Assembly: GCF_007004665.1 (NCBI RefSeq)
Contig: NZ_ML660055.1
Location: 470,452-534,451 of the forward strand
Reading direction: 5' to 3'
Source: Denitrobaculum tricleocarpae
GTDB taxonomy: Bacteria; Pseudomonadota; Alphaproteobacteria; Kiloniellales; Kiloniellaceae
Length of the DNA stretch: 64,000 nt
How positions within the stretch are numbered: the first letter of the stretch is position 1; each line of letters begins with the position of its first letter. The notes beneath the pieces were generated by a model. That model saw only the letters and a program-made list of their open reading frames with translations, did not search any database and had not been told where the DNA came from. Position numbers and translations under genes: made by a program. Positions 8,497-18,487 of the stretch are shown here, piece after piece.

Positions 8497-11364
8497 ATGC
8501 AAGAGCTTCTGCCTGAAGAGCCCTTCGAGACTGAGGTGCGCAACAAACGCGCGATCATCGACCGGCGCGCGCTGTTGGGCCGGATTGAGGATATCGTCAA
8601 AGAAGGCGGTTCCGACCTGGATGTGCGCACGCATATCCTCGCGGCCCTGCGAGATGCTCTGGAGAACGGCCGGAGCGAGGTGCGGCGCCGTTTTGACGAG
8701 CGCGCTTCGGGCACGGTTGTCGTGCGTTCGAATTGCTATCTCGTGGACCAGTTGATCAGAGTCGTCTACGACCACGTGACCACCCATCTTTTTCCAAGTG
8801 CGAACCCCTCGACAGGAGAGGTCCTGTCGCTTGTTGCCGTCGGCGGCTATGGCCGCGGCGAGCTGGCGCCGCAATCCGATGTCGATTTGCTGTTTCTGCT
8901 GCCGTACAAAATGACCCCGCGCAGCGAGCAGGTCGTGGAGGCGATCCTCTATTTCCTCTGGGATCTGAACTTCAAGGTCGGGCACGCGACCCGCAAGGTT
9001 TCAGAGTGTATCCGGCAGGCAAAATCCGACGTTACGATCTGCACCAGTCTGCTCGAAGCCCGTTGGCTATGGGGTGATCAGAGTCTCTACATCGAGCTGC
9101 GCAAGCGCTTTCAGTCGGATCTGCAGTCTCAGGGCGGTGCCAAGTTCATTGAGGCAAAGCTGAGCGAGCGGGATCTGCGCCACAAACGCAACGGCGGCAC
9201 CCGTTATTCTCTCGAGCCCAATATCAAGGAAAGTAAAGGGGGCTTGCGCGACCTACATACGCTCTTTTGGATCGCCAAATTTCTCTACCACGTCGACGAC
9301 ATCGCGCGGCTGGTCGATCAGAAGGTGTTTACACGCCAGGAGGTGCGCCGCTTCGAAAAGGCACAGGCTTTCCTCTGGACCCTGCGCTGTGCGCTGCATT
9401 ATCTGACCGGCCGGGCCGAAGAGCGCCTGACCTTCGACGTCCAGAAGTCCCTCGCCGACTGGATGGGCTATACGGATCATGCCGGAACCCAGGGCGTCGA
9501 ACGCTTTATGAAGCACTACTTCCTGATCGCAAAGGACGTCGGGGACCTGACCCGGATTTTCTGTGCGACCCTGGAGGCGGAACATAATCGGCGCTCGCGC
9601 TTTCGCCTGCCTTCCCTGACGCGCCGCAGATCCTTCAGCGGGTTCCGGCTCGAGGGAGAACGCTTGTCTGTAAAGGATGCCTCGGTCTTCGAAAACGCGC
9701 CGATCGAAATGCTGCGCATCTTTGCCGTTGCCCAGAAACACGATCTGGACATCCATCCCAAGGCCCTGCGATGGATCACCCAGAATCTCAAGCTGATCAA
9801 AAAGCCGCTCCGTGAGGATCCGGAAGCCAACAAGATCTTCCTGCAGATTCTCTGTGCCGAAGAAGATCCGGAGACCACTTTGCGGCGCATGAACGAGGCT
9901 GGCGTCTTTGGCCGTTTTATACCCGATTTCGGCCGGGTGGTGGCGCAGATGCAATACAATATGTACCACCACTACACGGTGGACGAGCACACGATCTTCG
10001 CGATCGGAATTCTGCACGATATCGAGCAGGGCCGTCTTTCCGAGGAAGCGCCGATTGCCACCGAGGTGGTGCACAAAGTGCTGTCGCGCCGGGTTCTCTA
10101 TGTCGCGGTTTTCCTGCATGACATCGCAAAGGGCCGGCCCGGCGATCACTCGGAAGTCGGCGCCAAGGTTGCGCGCCGAATCTGCCCGCGTTTGGGATTC
10201 AGCGCAGAAGAAACCGAGACCGTCGCCTGGCTTGTGCTGTATCATCTGGCCATGAGCGATACCGCCTTCAAACGCGATATCGACGACCCCAAGACGATCC
10301 AGGATTTTGCGGCTCTGGTGCAGTCGCCGGAGCGCCTCAGACTGCTGCTGGTGCTGACGGTCGCCGACATCCGCGCCGTCGGCCCCAACGTATGGAACGC
10401 CTGGAAGGCCGCCCTCTTGCGCGATCTTTACTGGCGGACAGAGGAGGTCCTCTCCGGCGGCATTTCATCTGAGGGCCGGGCTCAGCGGGTCGAACACGCG
10501 AAGGAAGCCTTGCGCGTGGCGATCGCCGATTGGCCGAAGAAGGAGGTCGAGGCCCACATCAAACGAGGGTATCCCTCTTATTGGCTCTCGGCGGATACAG
10601 AGACCCATCTGCGGCATGCGCACCTGGTGCGCGAGGCCGAACGCCAGAAACTGCCGCTCATGATCGATGCCCATGTCGATGGCTATCGCGATGTGACGGA
10701 AGTCACGATCTACACGGCCGATCACCCGGGTCTCTTCAGCCGGATCGCAGGGGCCATGGCGGTCAGTGGCGTATCCATCGAAGGCGCAAACATTATCACA
10801 CTGGCAAACGGCATGGCGCTCGACAGCTTCTACGTACAAGACGCGGCCGAAGGCGGTGCCTTGGACAGCGATGAACGGGTCGCCCGCCTGTCGGCCAACA
10901 TCGAAAAGGTCCTGTCCGGTGGAATGCGCCCCGTGCAGGAACTGGCCAGGCAGCGTTCGACAATCCCCAGCCGTTATCGGGTTTTCAAGGTCGCGCCCCG
11001 GGTGCTGATAGACAACAAAGCCAGCGCAACGCACACGGTCATTGAGGTCAACGGCCGCGACCGTCCTGCCTTGCTTTACTATCTGACGACGGCCATCACC
11101 CGTCTCAACCTGATGATCTCCACGGCACGGATCGCGACCTATGGCGCGCATGCGGTCGATGTCTTTTATGTCAAAGACGCCTTGGGCTCCAAGATTGACA
11201 ACAAAGCCAAGCTCACCCGCATTCGAAAAAAGATGCTCGAAGTTCTGGAGAGCACCGACTGTGCGGCGGCGGCTGTCTCGAAGCAGCCAGCTTCAAAGCA
11301 ACCGGCTGCGGCGAAGAAACCCACGCGCGAGACGCGGCGCAAACCGGAGACGGCCGCGGAGTAG
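8497..11364 (+). CDS. glnD: bifunctional [protein-PII] uridylyltransferase / uridylyl-removing enzyme
   Basis: Nitrogen sensor that uridylylates PII proteins at low glutamine and removes UMP at high glutamine. The 955-residue protein shows the nucleotidyltransferase motif AVGGYGRGELAPQSDVDLLFL near residues 110-130, the GlnD-specific helical region, an HD hydrolase domain (DEHTIFAIGILHD, then VFLHDIAKGRPGDHSEVGA, about 495-560), and two C-terminal ACT domains (VTIYTADHPGLFSRIAGA; IEVNGRDRPALLYYLTTA). The last 25 residues are a lysine/alanine tail. A TTG two codons upstream is the alternative start. The gene faces the solute-binding protein gene with only 35 bp between the stops. Confidence 0.96.
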   Translation: MQELLPEEPFETEVRNKRAIIDRRALLGRIEDIVKEGGSDLDVRTHILAALRDALENGRSEVRRRFDERASGTVVVRSNCYLVDQLIRVVYDHVTTHLFPSANPSTGEVLSLVAVGGYGRGELAPQSDVDLLFLLPYKMTPRSEQVVEAILYFLWDLNFKVGHATRKVSECIRQAKSDVTICTSLLEARWLWGDQSLYIELRKRFQSDLQSQGGAKFIEAKLSERDLRHKRNGGTRYSLEPNIKESKGGLRDLHTLFWIAKFLYHVDDIARLVDQKVFTRQEVRRFEKAQAFLWTLRCALHYLTGRAEERLTFDVQKSLADWMGYTDHAGTQGVERFMKHYFLIAKDVGDLTRIFCATLEAEHNRRSRFRLPSLTRRRSFSGFRLEGERLSVKDASVFENAPIEMLRIFAVAQKHDLDIHPKALRWITQNLKLIKKPLREDPEANKIFLQILCAEEDPETTLRRMNEAGVFGRFIPDFGRVVAQMQYNMYHHYTVDEHTIFAIGILHDIEQGRLSEEAPIATEVVHKVLSRRVLYVAVFLHDIAKGRPGDHSEVGAKVARRICPRLGFSAEETETVAWLVLYHLAMSDTAFKRDIDDPKTIQDFAALVQSPERLRLLLVLTVADIRAVGPNVWNAWKAALLRDLYWRTEEVLSGGISSEGRAQRVEHAKEALRVAIADWPKKEVEAHIKRGYPSYWLSADTETHLRHAHLVREAERQKLPLMIDAHVDGYRDVTEVTIYTADHPGLFSRIAGAMAVSGVSIEGANIITLANGMALDSFYVQDAAEGGALDSDERVARLSANIEKVLSGGMRPVQELARQRSTIPSRYRVFKVAPRVLIDNKASATHTVIEVNGRDRPALLYYLTTAITRLNLMISTARIATYGAHAVDVFYVKDALGSKIDNKAKLTRIRKKMLEVLESTDCAAAAVSKQPASKQPAAAKKPTRETRRKPETAAE

Positions 11365-11399
11365 TTGTTTAAGCCGCGCTGACCGGCGTTACTCCCGCG

Positions 11400-12266
11400 C
11401 TATTCCGGCAAGGCGCTGACCAGATACATTGCTTTGAGTATGTCGCTGGGTTTCGCGCCGTTAAAGGCGTTGTCGAAGATCGCTGAGATGCTGTCGGAGC
11501 GGTAAATGCGGCTGAGGGCGCGGTCGACCGCGAGACGGAAGTTGCTGTCTCCCCGCTTCATGGCCAGCGCGTAGGGCTCATGCGAGAAGTATCTGGTGCC
11601 CACATGCAACGACTTCGCTTGGCTGCTTTGTGCTGCCAGATAAACCAGCAGAGCGCGGTCCGAGAAGTAGGCTGAAATCTCTCCGCCCTCCAGCTTCTCG
11701 CGCCCATCCTGGTGGTTGGCGACCGTCACAATTTCCGACTGCAGGTCGGTCTTGTTGACAATATCCCGCAGCAGGCTCTCCGTCGTGGTCGCTTCCAGGA
11801 CGCCGATCTTATGACCCTTCAAGCTGCTGAAGTTCTTTGGGCCGTCGACCTTGGTCAAAACGGCGGCACCATCGATGAAAACGGGAATGGAAAAGTCCAC
11901 TACGTCGCGCCGGGCCAAGGTCGCAGTCGCGGCACCGCACAGCAGGTCGACCTGGCCATTCTGGACAGCCTTGAAACGATTGCTCGAAGTCACCGGGACA
12001 TAGGCGATCGAGATTTCAGGGAGCTCGAGTTCCGCCTTTAGCTGCGCGACCACGGCCCGGCAGAGGTCGACGGTATAACCTGCCGCCTCTCCAATCGTAT
12101 TCTTATAGGAATAGGGGGCGGCATCTTCCCGGTAGCCGATTTTGATCTTACCGTTTTGCAGGCGCTCCAGGGCGCCTGCCGCGGCCTCCCCGCTAGAGCC
12201 TCCAAACGCAGCCGTTGCGGCTATGGCCAGCGCAGCAAGTGCTGCAGATCCAAACCCTCTTTTCAT
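11400..12266 (-). CDS. periplasmic amino-acid-type solute-binding protein (SBP family 3)
   Basis: A 288-residue exported protein: signal peptide at 1-27 (MKRGFGSAALAALAIAATAAFGGSS), then the SBP_bac_3 fold (LQNGKIKIGYREDAAPYSYK, AAGYTVDLCRAVVAQLK, GQVDLLCGAATATLARRDVVDFSIP). This family normally delivers polar amino acids to ABC transporters, but no permease or ATPase gene is adjacent, so its partner is unknown. The start at 12266 has GGGAGGAG about 8 nt upstream and opens the signal peptide; the frame runs 33 codons further upstream without hydrophobic or family features. Cys residues at about 100 and 140 of the mature part may form a disulfide. Confidence 0.88.
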   Translation of the reverse strand: MKRGFGSAALAALAIAATAAFGGSSGEAAAGALERLQNGKIKIGYREDAAPYSYKNTIGEAAGYTVDLCRAVVAQLKAELELPEISIAYVPVTSSNRFKAVQNGQVDLLCGAATATLARRDVVDFSIPVFIDGAAVLTKVDGPKNFSSLKGHKIGVLEATTTESLLRDIVNKTDLQSEIVTVANHQDGREKLEGGEISAYFSDRALLVYLAAQSSQAKSLHVGTRYFSHEPYALAMKRGDSNFRLAVDRALSRIYRSDSISAIFDNAFNGAKPSDILKAMYLVSALPE

Positions 12267-12450
12267 ACCCCACTCCTCCCGGCTGCGTGAATGCGCGCGT
12301 TCTTGTCTGTTCCCGTCCTTATAGCACGATATTCGTTCCCGTTTCTGTTTCGGCAAGTTTTGCAAGACCTCCGGTCTCGCTCGAAGTCGTGTCGGGATTT
12401 GATGTTGTGAGCTTTCACTCGAACGCGGATTGCTCTAGAAACGCGCGGGT

Positions 12451-14010
12451 ATGGCATTGATTCGTTCCTTGGCCACCGTGGGTGGCTACACCGGTCTGAG
12501 CCGGGTGCTGGGCTTCGTTCGCGACATCCTGATTGCGGCCGTGCTCGGAACCGGCCCTGTGGCCGATGCTTTTTTTGTCGCCTTCAAGCTGCCCAATCTG
12601 TTCCGCCGGCTCTTTGCCGAGGGCGCGTTCAATGCGGCCTTTGTCCCGCTCTTTGCCAAACGCCTCGAACAGGAGGGAGAGGCTGCGGCCAAGGCCTTTG
12701 CCGAGCATACATTGGCTGTTCTGCTCACTGTCGTCGCGTTCGTCTGTGTTCTGTCGATGCTGGCCATGCCCTGGCTGATGTACGGTCTTGCACCGGGGTT
12801 TGAGGACGACCCGGAGAAATTTGCGCTCACGGTCGAGCTCAGCCGAATCACCTTCCCATACCTCCTTTTCATGTCCCTGGTGGCGCTTCTGTCGGGCATC
12901 CTCAATTCGCTCTACCGTTTCGCTGCCGCCGCCGCCGCACCGGTTCTGCTGAACATCTGCTTCATTGTCTCCCTTGCGCTGGTTCTGCCCTTTTCAGGCA
13001 TGCCGGGGCATCTTCTGGCCTGGACCGTCGCCATCGCCGGGGTCGGCCAGTTTCTGATGCTGATCATTGCGGCGTCGCGGGCCGGCATGAGCCTGCGCCT
13101 GCGCCTGCCGCGGCTTACCGAGGGCGTCAAGCGGCTGCTCGCGCTGATGCTGCCGGGTATGTTGTCGGCCGGTGCTATTCAGATCAATCTGCTGGTCGGG
13201 ACAATCATCGCTACGCTCCAGGCCGGTGCCGTGTCGTATCTTTACTACGCGGATCGGGTCTATCAATTGCCGCTGGGCCTGATCGGCATTGCCTTCGGTG
13301 TTGTCCTCTTACCTGACTTAAGCCGGAAACTGCGCGCCGGCGCCGACGAGGCCGCGATGCACAGTCTCAACCGGGGGCTGGAGCTGGCCATGCTGCTGAC
13401 ACTGCCCGCGGCGGTGGCGCTGATTGTCATTCCCGAACCCATCACGATCGTGCTCTTTGAGCGTGGTGCGTTCGACCGGACTGCGACTGAGGCGACCTCA
13501 TTGGCCCTCGCGGCTTTCGCCGCCGGACTCCCCGCCTTTGTCCTTATCAAGATCTTCCAGCCGGCCTTTTATGCCCGCGAAGATACAGTCACGCCCTTGA
13601 AGATGGCGCTGATCTCCATCGGCTTGAATATCGCGCTCAGTCTCGCGCTCTTCTGGCCTTTCGGCCACGTCGGCATCGCGATGGCAACCTCAGCATCCGC
13701 CTGGCTTCATGCTTTCCTGCTGGGCGGACGGCTCGGCCGTCTCGGGTTTCTGAAAACCGACCGGGCTTTGCGCCGCCGTTTGCCCCGCATCGCCGTGACC
13801 GCCATTACCATGGGCATTGCGCTCTGGTTCGGCGCGGCTGAGCTGAGCGCCTGGTTCGAAGCTTCCCAGGAGCTCAGGATTCTGGCACTCGCTCTCCTGG
13901 TGGGCGGTGGACTGATCCTTTACGGCGGATTGGCGCTGGTTTCGGGGGCGGCGGACCGCGACGCCCTTCGCGGTCTGCTGCGCCGCCGGGCAAACTCAGG
14001 TTCGGCTTGA
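12451..14010 (+). CDS. murJ: lipid II flippase MurJ (MviN)
   Basis: Inner-membrane protein that moves the peptidoglycan precursor lipid II to the periplasmic face. The 519 residues hold about 14 hydrophobic helices, and the conserved N-terminus (GGYTGLSRVLGFVRDILIAAVLG, then DAFFVAFKLPNLFRRLFAEGAFNAAFVP) contains the family's arginine-rich first transmembrane region. The middle segment YYADRVYQLPLGLIGIAFGVVLLPDLS is also typical. The ATG has only a weak ribosome site (CGCGCGGGT). It lies between the solute-binding gene, divergent, and trpS, downstream on the same strand. Confidence 0.95.
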   Translation: MALIRSLATVGGYTGLSRVLGFVRDILIAAVLGTGPVADAFFVAFKLPNLFRRLFAEGAFNAAFVPLFAKRLEQEGEAAAKAFAEHTLAVLLTVVAFVCVLSMLAMPWLMYGLAPGFEDDPEKFALTVELSRITFPYLLFMSLVALLSGILNSLYRFAAAAAAPVLLNICFIVSLALVLPFSGMPGHLLAWTVAIAGVGQFLMLIIAASRAGMSLRLRLPRLTEGVKRLLALMLPGMLSAGAIQINLLVGTIIATLQAGAVSYLYYADRVYQLPLGLIGIAFGVVLLPDLSRKLRAGADEAAMHSLNRGLELAMLLTLPAAVALIVIPEPITIVLFERGAFDRTATEATSLALAAFAAGLPAFVLIKIFQPAFYAREDTVTPLKMALISIGLNIALSLALFWPFGHVGIAMATSASAWLHAFLLGGRLGRLGFLKTDRALRRRLPRIAVTAITMGIALWFGAAELSAWFEASQELRILALALLVGGGLILYGGLALVSGAADRDALRGLLRRRANSGSA

Positions 14011-14139
14011 TTGTCGGGTCTGATTGGCCGCCTATCCCGCCGTGGCTGAGCGGGGGGCCAAGCAGACCTTGACCGCGCCACCCATCAGCGGCGATAACCC
14101 GCCCGCAGCACAGCCGTTCTTTCATCTGGATCAAGAGTT

Positions 14140-15168
14140 ATGAAGCGCATCTTCTCGGGCGTACAGCCGACCGGTAACCTGCATCTGGGCAACTACCTGG
14201 GTGCCATCAGAAACTTCGTTGGCCTGCAGGCCGATTACGATTGTATCTACTGTGTTGTCGACATGCATGCCATCACGGTCTGGCAGGATCCGAAGGAACT
14301 GGTGGCCAATACGCGCGAAGTGACCGCAGCTTACCTGGCTGCCGGCATCGACCCTAAGAAGAGCATCATCTTTAACCAGAGCCAGGTTTCGGCCCATGCC
14401 GAGCTTGCGTGGATCTTTAACTGCGTGGCGCGGCTCGGCTGGATGAACCGCATGACTCAGTTCAAGGAAAAGGCAGGCAAGCACCGGGAGAACGCGAGTG
14501 TCGGCCTCTACGCCTACCCGACCCTGATGGCGGCCGACATCCTGGCGTATAAAGCCAGCCACGTCCCGGTCGGCGAAGACCAGAAACAGCATCTGGAGCT
14601 CACCCGCGACATTGCCATCAAATTCAACGGCGATTTTGGCCGCGAGGTCTTTCCCGTGACCGAGCCTCTGATCTTCGGTTCTGCGACCCGGGTCATGAGC
14701 CTGCGCGACGGCAGCAAGAAGATGAGTAAATCCGATCCCTCAGACTACAGCCGGATCACCATGACCGATGACGCGGACGCGGTCGCCAAGAAGATCCGCA
14801 AAGCGACGAGTGATTCGGAGTTGATTCCCGGACCGGAGATCCTCGGTGACGATGGCAAGCCGGACGAGGAGCTGCGCCGGGCGCGCCCCGAGGCGTTCAA
14901 TCTTCTGACGATTTATGCAGCCCTTGCCGACGTGGAACTCGGCGAGGTTCTGCGTGACTTCGAGGGGAAGGGATTCGCCGACTTCAAAAAGGCGTTGACC
15001 GAGGTCGCGGTCGAAAATCTCGGACCGATCGGTTCGGAGATGAAACGTTTGACCGACGCGCCGGATCACGTGGATGACGTTCTGCGTGACGGCGCTGCCC
15101 GGGCACGTGAAGTCGCGGAGCCGGTGTTGCGGGAAGTCTACGACGTTGTCGGCTTCCTGAGGCCCTGA
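14140..15168 (+). CDS. trpS: tryptophanyl-tRNA synthetase
   Basis: Class I aminoacyl-tRNA synthetase, 342 residues, the usual bacterial TrpRS length. The HIGH-type signature appears as [13 protein letters not shown] near residues 11-23, and KMSKS as [10 protein letters not shown] around 195-204; [30 protein letters not shown] is the tryptophan/adenylate-site helix region. The start ATG has AAGAG a few bases upstream. It follows murJ by 129 bp. Confidence 0.97.
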   Translation: MKRIFSGVQPTGNLHLGNYLGAIRNFVGLQADYDCIYCVVDMHAITVWQDPKELVANTREVTAAYLAAGIDPKKSIIFNQSQVSAHAELAWIFNCVARLGWMNRMTQFKEKAGKHRENASVGLYAYPTLMAADILAYKASHVPVGEDQKQHLELTRDIAIKFNGDFGREVFPVTEPLIFGSATRVMSLRDGSKKMSKSDPSDYSRITMTDDADAVAKKIRKATSDSELIPGPEILGDDGKPDEELRRARPEAFNLLTIYAALADVELGEVLRDFEGKGFADFKKALTEVAVENLGPIGSEMKRLTDAPDHVDDVLRDGAARAREVAEPVLREVYDVVGFLRP

Positions 15169-15435
15169 GGTCGAAGATCCGGGACAGTCGGAGGCCTGCA
15201 GCGCCTATCTATTTTAAGAGACGCGGAATTTACCCGCGAATCGAGTGATTTCGGCTGCGTTTTTTCGCGTGCGCCAAATAAAGACTGCCTAAACCATTGG
15301 CGTTCTGACGAAAAACAAGTAAGTTTGACGTGATATAGAGCGGCTGCGCGGTCGCACTAACACATCATGCTTTCATTTCAGTTTGAAGCGCCGCTATGCC
15401 GCGATCGCTACGCCTAATCTCAGTTCTGTAAAGCG

Positions 15436-16347
15436 ATGCAGGTATATCTTCCGATCGCCGAGCTTTCTGTTGATGCCTTTCTGTTGCTGGGGCTGGGCGG
15501 CATTATCGGATTTCTGTCCGGTCTGTTCGGGGTTGGCGGCGGGTTTCTGATGACCCCGATGCTGATCTTCATTGGTGTTCCGCCGGTGGTCGCCGTCGCC
15601 ACCCAGGCCAATAATGTGATCGCCTCCTCCGTATCAGGTGTTTTTGCGCATTGGCGCCGCGGTAACGTCGACTTCAAGATGGGATGGGTTCTCCTGGGCG
15701 GTGGTTTCGCCGGCTCAACGGTTGGTGTCGGCCTGTTTTCCCTGCTGCGCAGCCTGGGCCAGATCGATCTGGTCATCAATCTCTGCTACGTGATTTTTCT
15801 GGGCACCATCGGCGCTTTGATGATGATCGAGGGCACACGGGCCATGATGCGGCGGCGGCGTAAGGCTGCGCCCCGGAAGCTCCATCAGCATTCCTGGATC
15901 CATGGCTTGCCGCTAAAGACCCGCTTTCGGAAATCGCGGCTCTATATTTCGGCGCTGGTGCCCCTCGCCATTGGCTTCGGTGTTGGGGTGCTCTCGGCGA
16001 TCATGGGGGTTGGCGGTGGTTTCATTCTCGTTCCCGCGATGATCTACCTTCTCGGTATGCCGACCGCGATGGTGATCGGAACGTCCCTGTTTCAAATCAT
16101 CTTCGTGGCCGCGAATGTCACCTTTCTGCAGGCGGCCCAGAACCAGACCGTGGATGTGGTTCTGGCCATGCTGCTGCTGGTCGGGAGTGTTGTCGGCGCG
16201 CAGATCGGAACCCGGATCGGCAGCCGCCTTCAGGGCGATTGGCTGCGCCTGCTGCTGGGGATCCTGGTGGTTGCGGTGTGTTCCAAGCTTTTCGTGGATC
16301 TCTTCACGCCGCCGGTCGACATTTACTCTCTGGGGGTTCCGCTATGA
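15436..16347 (+). CDS. TauE/SafE (TSUP) family membrane transporter
   Basis: A 303-residue integral membrane protein with the TSUP repeat: two copies of a glycine-rich motif, LGGIIGFLSGLFGVGGGFLMTPML near residues 17-40 and GVGVLSAIMGVGGGFILVPAMIYLL near 178-202, each beginning a four-helix half. The family exports sulfur-containing anions such as sulfite, sulfoacetate or taurine-derived products; the substrate here is not readable from sequence. The stop overlaps the ATG of the next gene (ATGA at 16344-16347), so TauE and the TIGR02186-type protein are translationally coupled and probably act in one process. Confidence 0.9.
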   Translation: MQVYLPIAELSVDAFLLLGLGGIIGFLSGLFGVGGGFLMTPMLIFIGVPPVVAVATQANNVIASSVSGVFAHWRRGNVDFKMGWVLLGGGFAGSTVGVGLFSLLRSLGQIDLVINLCYVIFLGTIGALMMIEGTRAMMRRRRKAAPRKLHQHSWIHGLPLKTRFRKSRLYISALVPLAIGFGVGVLSAIMGVGGGFILVPAMIYLLGMPTAMVIGTSLFQIIFVAANVTFLQAAQNQTVDVVLAMLLLVGSVVGAQIGTRIGSRLQGDWLRLLLGILVVAVCSKLFVDLFTPPVDIYSLGVPL

Positions 16348-17135
16348 ATTGGGCCCTTGCCTCTCCGCGGTTTCGCAAAATCATGGCCGGGACGGCGGTG
16401 TTGTCCCTGATTCTGGTGATTGGCGCAGCCTCGCTGTACCGCGCCTTTCCGGCCCGCGCGGACTTGGTGGCGGACCTTTCGGATCATTTGATTGCCATCA
16501 CGACAGGTTTCTCCGGTGCCAGTGTGTTGCTGTTCGGCGCTACGGAACAGCCGGGAGACATTGTCGTGATCGTGCGGGGCCCAAGCCAACCTGTTCTGAT
16601 GCACCGCAAGAGCCGTGTTGCGGGGATCTGGATCAATACAGCCTCCATGACGATTGAAAACGTGCCCGGTTTCTATGCGGTTGCTTCCTCCCGCCCTCTC
16701 GAAGATGTGGCCAGCGAATCAATCCGCAGACGTCATCAAATGGGAGTGGAATACCTGCCCATCGCCCCGCCCTTGACCAAGGCATCCGCAAATATCGCCG
16801 AACAATGGAAAGCCGGTCTGATCCGCAGTCAGCAGCGCAGCGGTCTCTTCCCGAACGCGACCGGCCGTGTGAACTTCCTGGGGCAGCGGTTGTTCCGGAC
16901 CCGGCTCGAATTGCCCGCCAATGTTCCGACAGGAACCTACCGGGTCGAGGTTTTTCACTTGCGTGAGGGACGCGTCGTCGGGGCGCAGACCACGCCGCTT
17001 TCGGTGAGCAAAGTCGGCCTGGAAGCGGAAGTCTTTGATTTCGCTCAGAATCGCGCTGCGTTGTACGGATTGTTTGCGATTCTCGTGGCACTAGTGGCAG
17101 GATGGATCGGACATGTTGTGTTCCGAAAAGGTTGA
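16344..17135 (+). CDS. TIGR02186-type membrane-anchored protein of unknown function
   Basis: A 263-residue protein with a transmembrane helix or uncleaved signal at the start (about 12-30, MAGTAVLSLILVIGAASLYRAF), a periplasmic beta-rich domain, and a second transmembrane helix at the end (ALYGLFAILVALVAGWIGHVVF). Conserved-looking core: LVADLSDHLIAITTGFSGASVLLFGAT, then VVIVRGPSQPVLMHRKSRVAGIWIN. These traits and the place next to TauE/SafE match the uncharacterised TIGR02186 family, which is found beside TSUP transporters in alphaproteobacteria. A periplasmic helper for the transporter is an inference from the ATGA overlap. The frame extends upstream into TauE, but 16344 is the natural start. 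Confidence 0.8.
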   Translation: MNWALASPRFRKIMAGTAVLSLILVIGAASLYRAFPARADLVADLSDHLIAITTGFSGASVLLFGATEQPGDIVVIVRGPSQPVLMHRKSRVAGIWINTASMTIENVPGFYAVASSRPLEDVASESIRRRHQMGVEYLPIAPPLTKASANIAEQWKAGLIRSQQRSGLFPNATGRVNFLGQRLFRTRLELPANVPTGTYRVEVFHLREGRVVGAQTTPLSVSKVGLEAEVFDFAQNRAALYGLFAILVALVAGWIGHVVFRKG

Positions 17136-17144
17136 TAACGGCCT

Positions 17145-17663
17145 ATGAGCGACGGCGGTAACCCCAGTGGTTTGGACCAACCAGAGGTAAGTGCGACACA
17201 GCCAAAGCGCATTTTTCTGGTTGTGGTCGACGAGTCCGAAGAAATGCAGCACGCGCTGCGTTTTGCCTGCCGCCGTGCCAAAAACACCGACGGCCGGGTC
17301 GCGCTGCTGCACGTGATTGAGCCTTCCGACTTTCAGCATTGGATGGCGGTTGGGGATCTGATGCGGGAAGAAGCACGGACCGAGGCTGAGCAGCTGCTTC
17401 AAAAGCTGGCGGCCGGGGTTCATGAAATGGCCGGCAGCATGCCGGTTCTCTACGTGCGTGAAGGCGATTGCCGGGATGAGCTCTTCAAACTGCTGGATGA
17501 AGAACCGCAGGTCTCGATCCTGGTGCTGGGCGCGAAAACCGGATCTGGCGGACCTGGTCCGCTTGTCGTGGCACTGACCGGCAAGTTTCTGGGCAAGTTG
17601 CGTGTGCCGATCACGCTTGTGCCGGATAATCTGGACGACGAGACAATAGACAGCATCAGCTGA
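17145..17663 (+). CDS. universal stress protein (UspA family)
   Basis: A 172-residue cytosolic protein with one Usp domain from about residue 22 (KRIFLVVVDESEEMQHALRFACRRA) to the end (PITLVPDNLDD). The nucleotide-binding G-2x-G-9x-G(S/T) motif is seen only partly (LVLGAKTGSGGPGPLVVALTGKFLG), so ATP binding is uncertain. It starts 9 bp after the TIGR02186-type gene and probably belongs to the same transcript. Confidence 0.85.
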   Translation: MSDGGNPSGLDQPEVSATQPKRIFLVVVDESEEMQHALRFACRRAKNTDGRVALLHVIEPSDFQHWMAVGDLMREEARTEAEQLLQKLAAGVHEMAGSMPVLYVREGDCRDELFKLLDEEPQVSILVLGAKTGSGGPGPLVVALTGKFLGKLRVPITLVPDNLDDETIDSIS

Positions 17664-17842
17664 CCTTACAGGTGACCCCGGTTAGATGACTCGGGTTCGT
17701 CGAGCCCACCAGAGCCGCATGGCTGCTTCCCACCTGCTTCTAAGCGTTCACAGCTTGAATTTTAGGCGTGGATCGACCACATTCAGGGGGTATCTCCGCC
17801 GTGGCCTCCGCTACGGCGCTCTGCCGCTTGGAGCCAAATGCC

Positions 17843-18400
17843 GTGTTTATCCAGACTGAACAAACGCCAAATCCAGCAACTTTGAAGTTCCTTCCCGGCC
17901 GGGCGGTCGTGGAGTCCGGGACGGCGAATTTTCCGGAGGCCTCGTCGGCATCGCGCTCACCACTTGCGCAGCGCCTTTTCGATGTCGAGGGAATCACCGG
18001 TGTGTTTTTCGGCAGCGACTTCATCACGATCACCAAGGGCGAAGATCGCGAATGGTATCTGCTCAAACCGGCTATTCTCGGCGTCATTATGGAGCACTTT
18101 ACGGCCGGGCGGCCCGTCCTTCTGCCCGATGAAGCGCCTGACCTTGCAGCAGCGGAAGACGAGGAGCCCGATGAAGTGGTCGCTCAGATCAAAGAGCTGC
18201 TCGACACACGGGTCAGGCCTGCGGTTGCCCAGGACGGCGGCGATATCGTGTTCCACGGATTCGACGGCGGCGTCGTGTATTTGCATATGCAGGGCGCCTG
18301 TGCCGGTTGCCCCAGTTCAACCGCGACCCTGAAGATGGGGATCGAGAACATGCTGCGGCACTACATCCCCGAGGTTCAGGAAGTCCGGGCGATCGCGTAA
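17843..18400 (+). CDS. nfuA: Fe-S cluster carrier NfuA/NifU-type protein
   Basis: Scaffold/carrier that delivers [4Fe-4S] clusters. The 185-residue protein has the N-terminal Nfu domain (FIQTEQTPNPATLKFLPGR at 2-20) and the C-terminal NifU domain with the cluster-binding C-x2-C in GACAGCPSSTATLKMGIEN near residue 153. The canonical family start is FIQTEQTPNP, which selects the GTG at 17843, with GGAG 8 nt upstream, over the in-frame start 25 codons earlier. The position near trpS and a Usp gene is usual in alphaproteobacteria. Confidence 0.93.
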   Translation: MFIQTEQTPNPATLKFLPGRAVVESGTANFPEASSASRSPLAQRLFDVEGITGVFFGSDFITITKGEDREWYLLKPAILGVIMEHFTAGRPVLLPDEAPDLAAAEDEEPDEVVAQIKELLDTRVRPAVAQDGGDIVFHGFDGGVVYLHMQGACAGCPSSTATLKMGIENMLRHYIPEVQEVRAIA

Positions 18401-18487
18401 CTGTAGGATTGGAGCCGGCAGGCGACCGCCATTTCTCTCGATGACATACGAAGTCCGCTGACACTTTAAACCTGTCTGGGATTGCAT

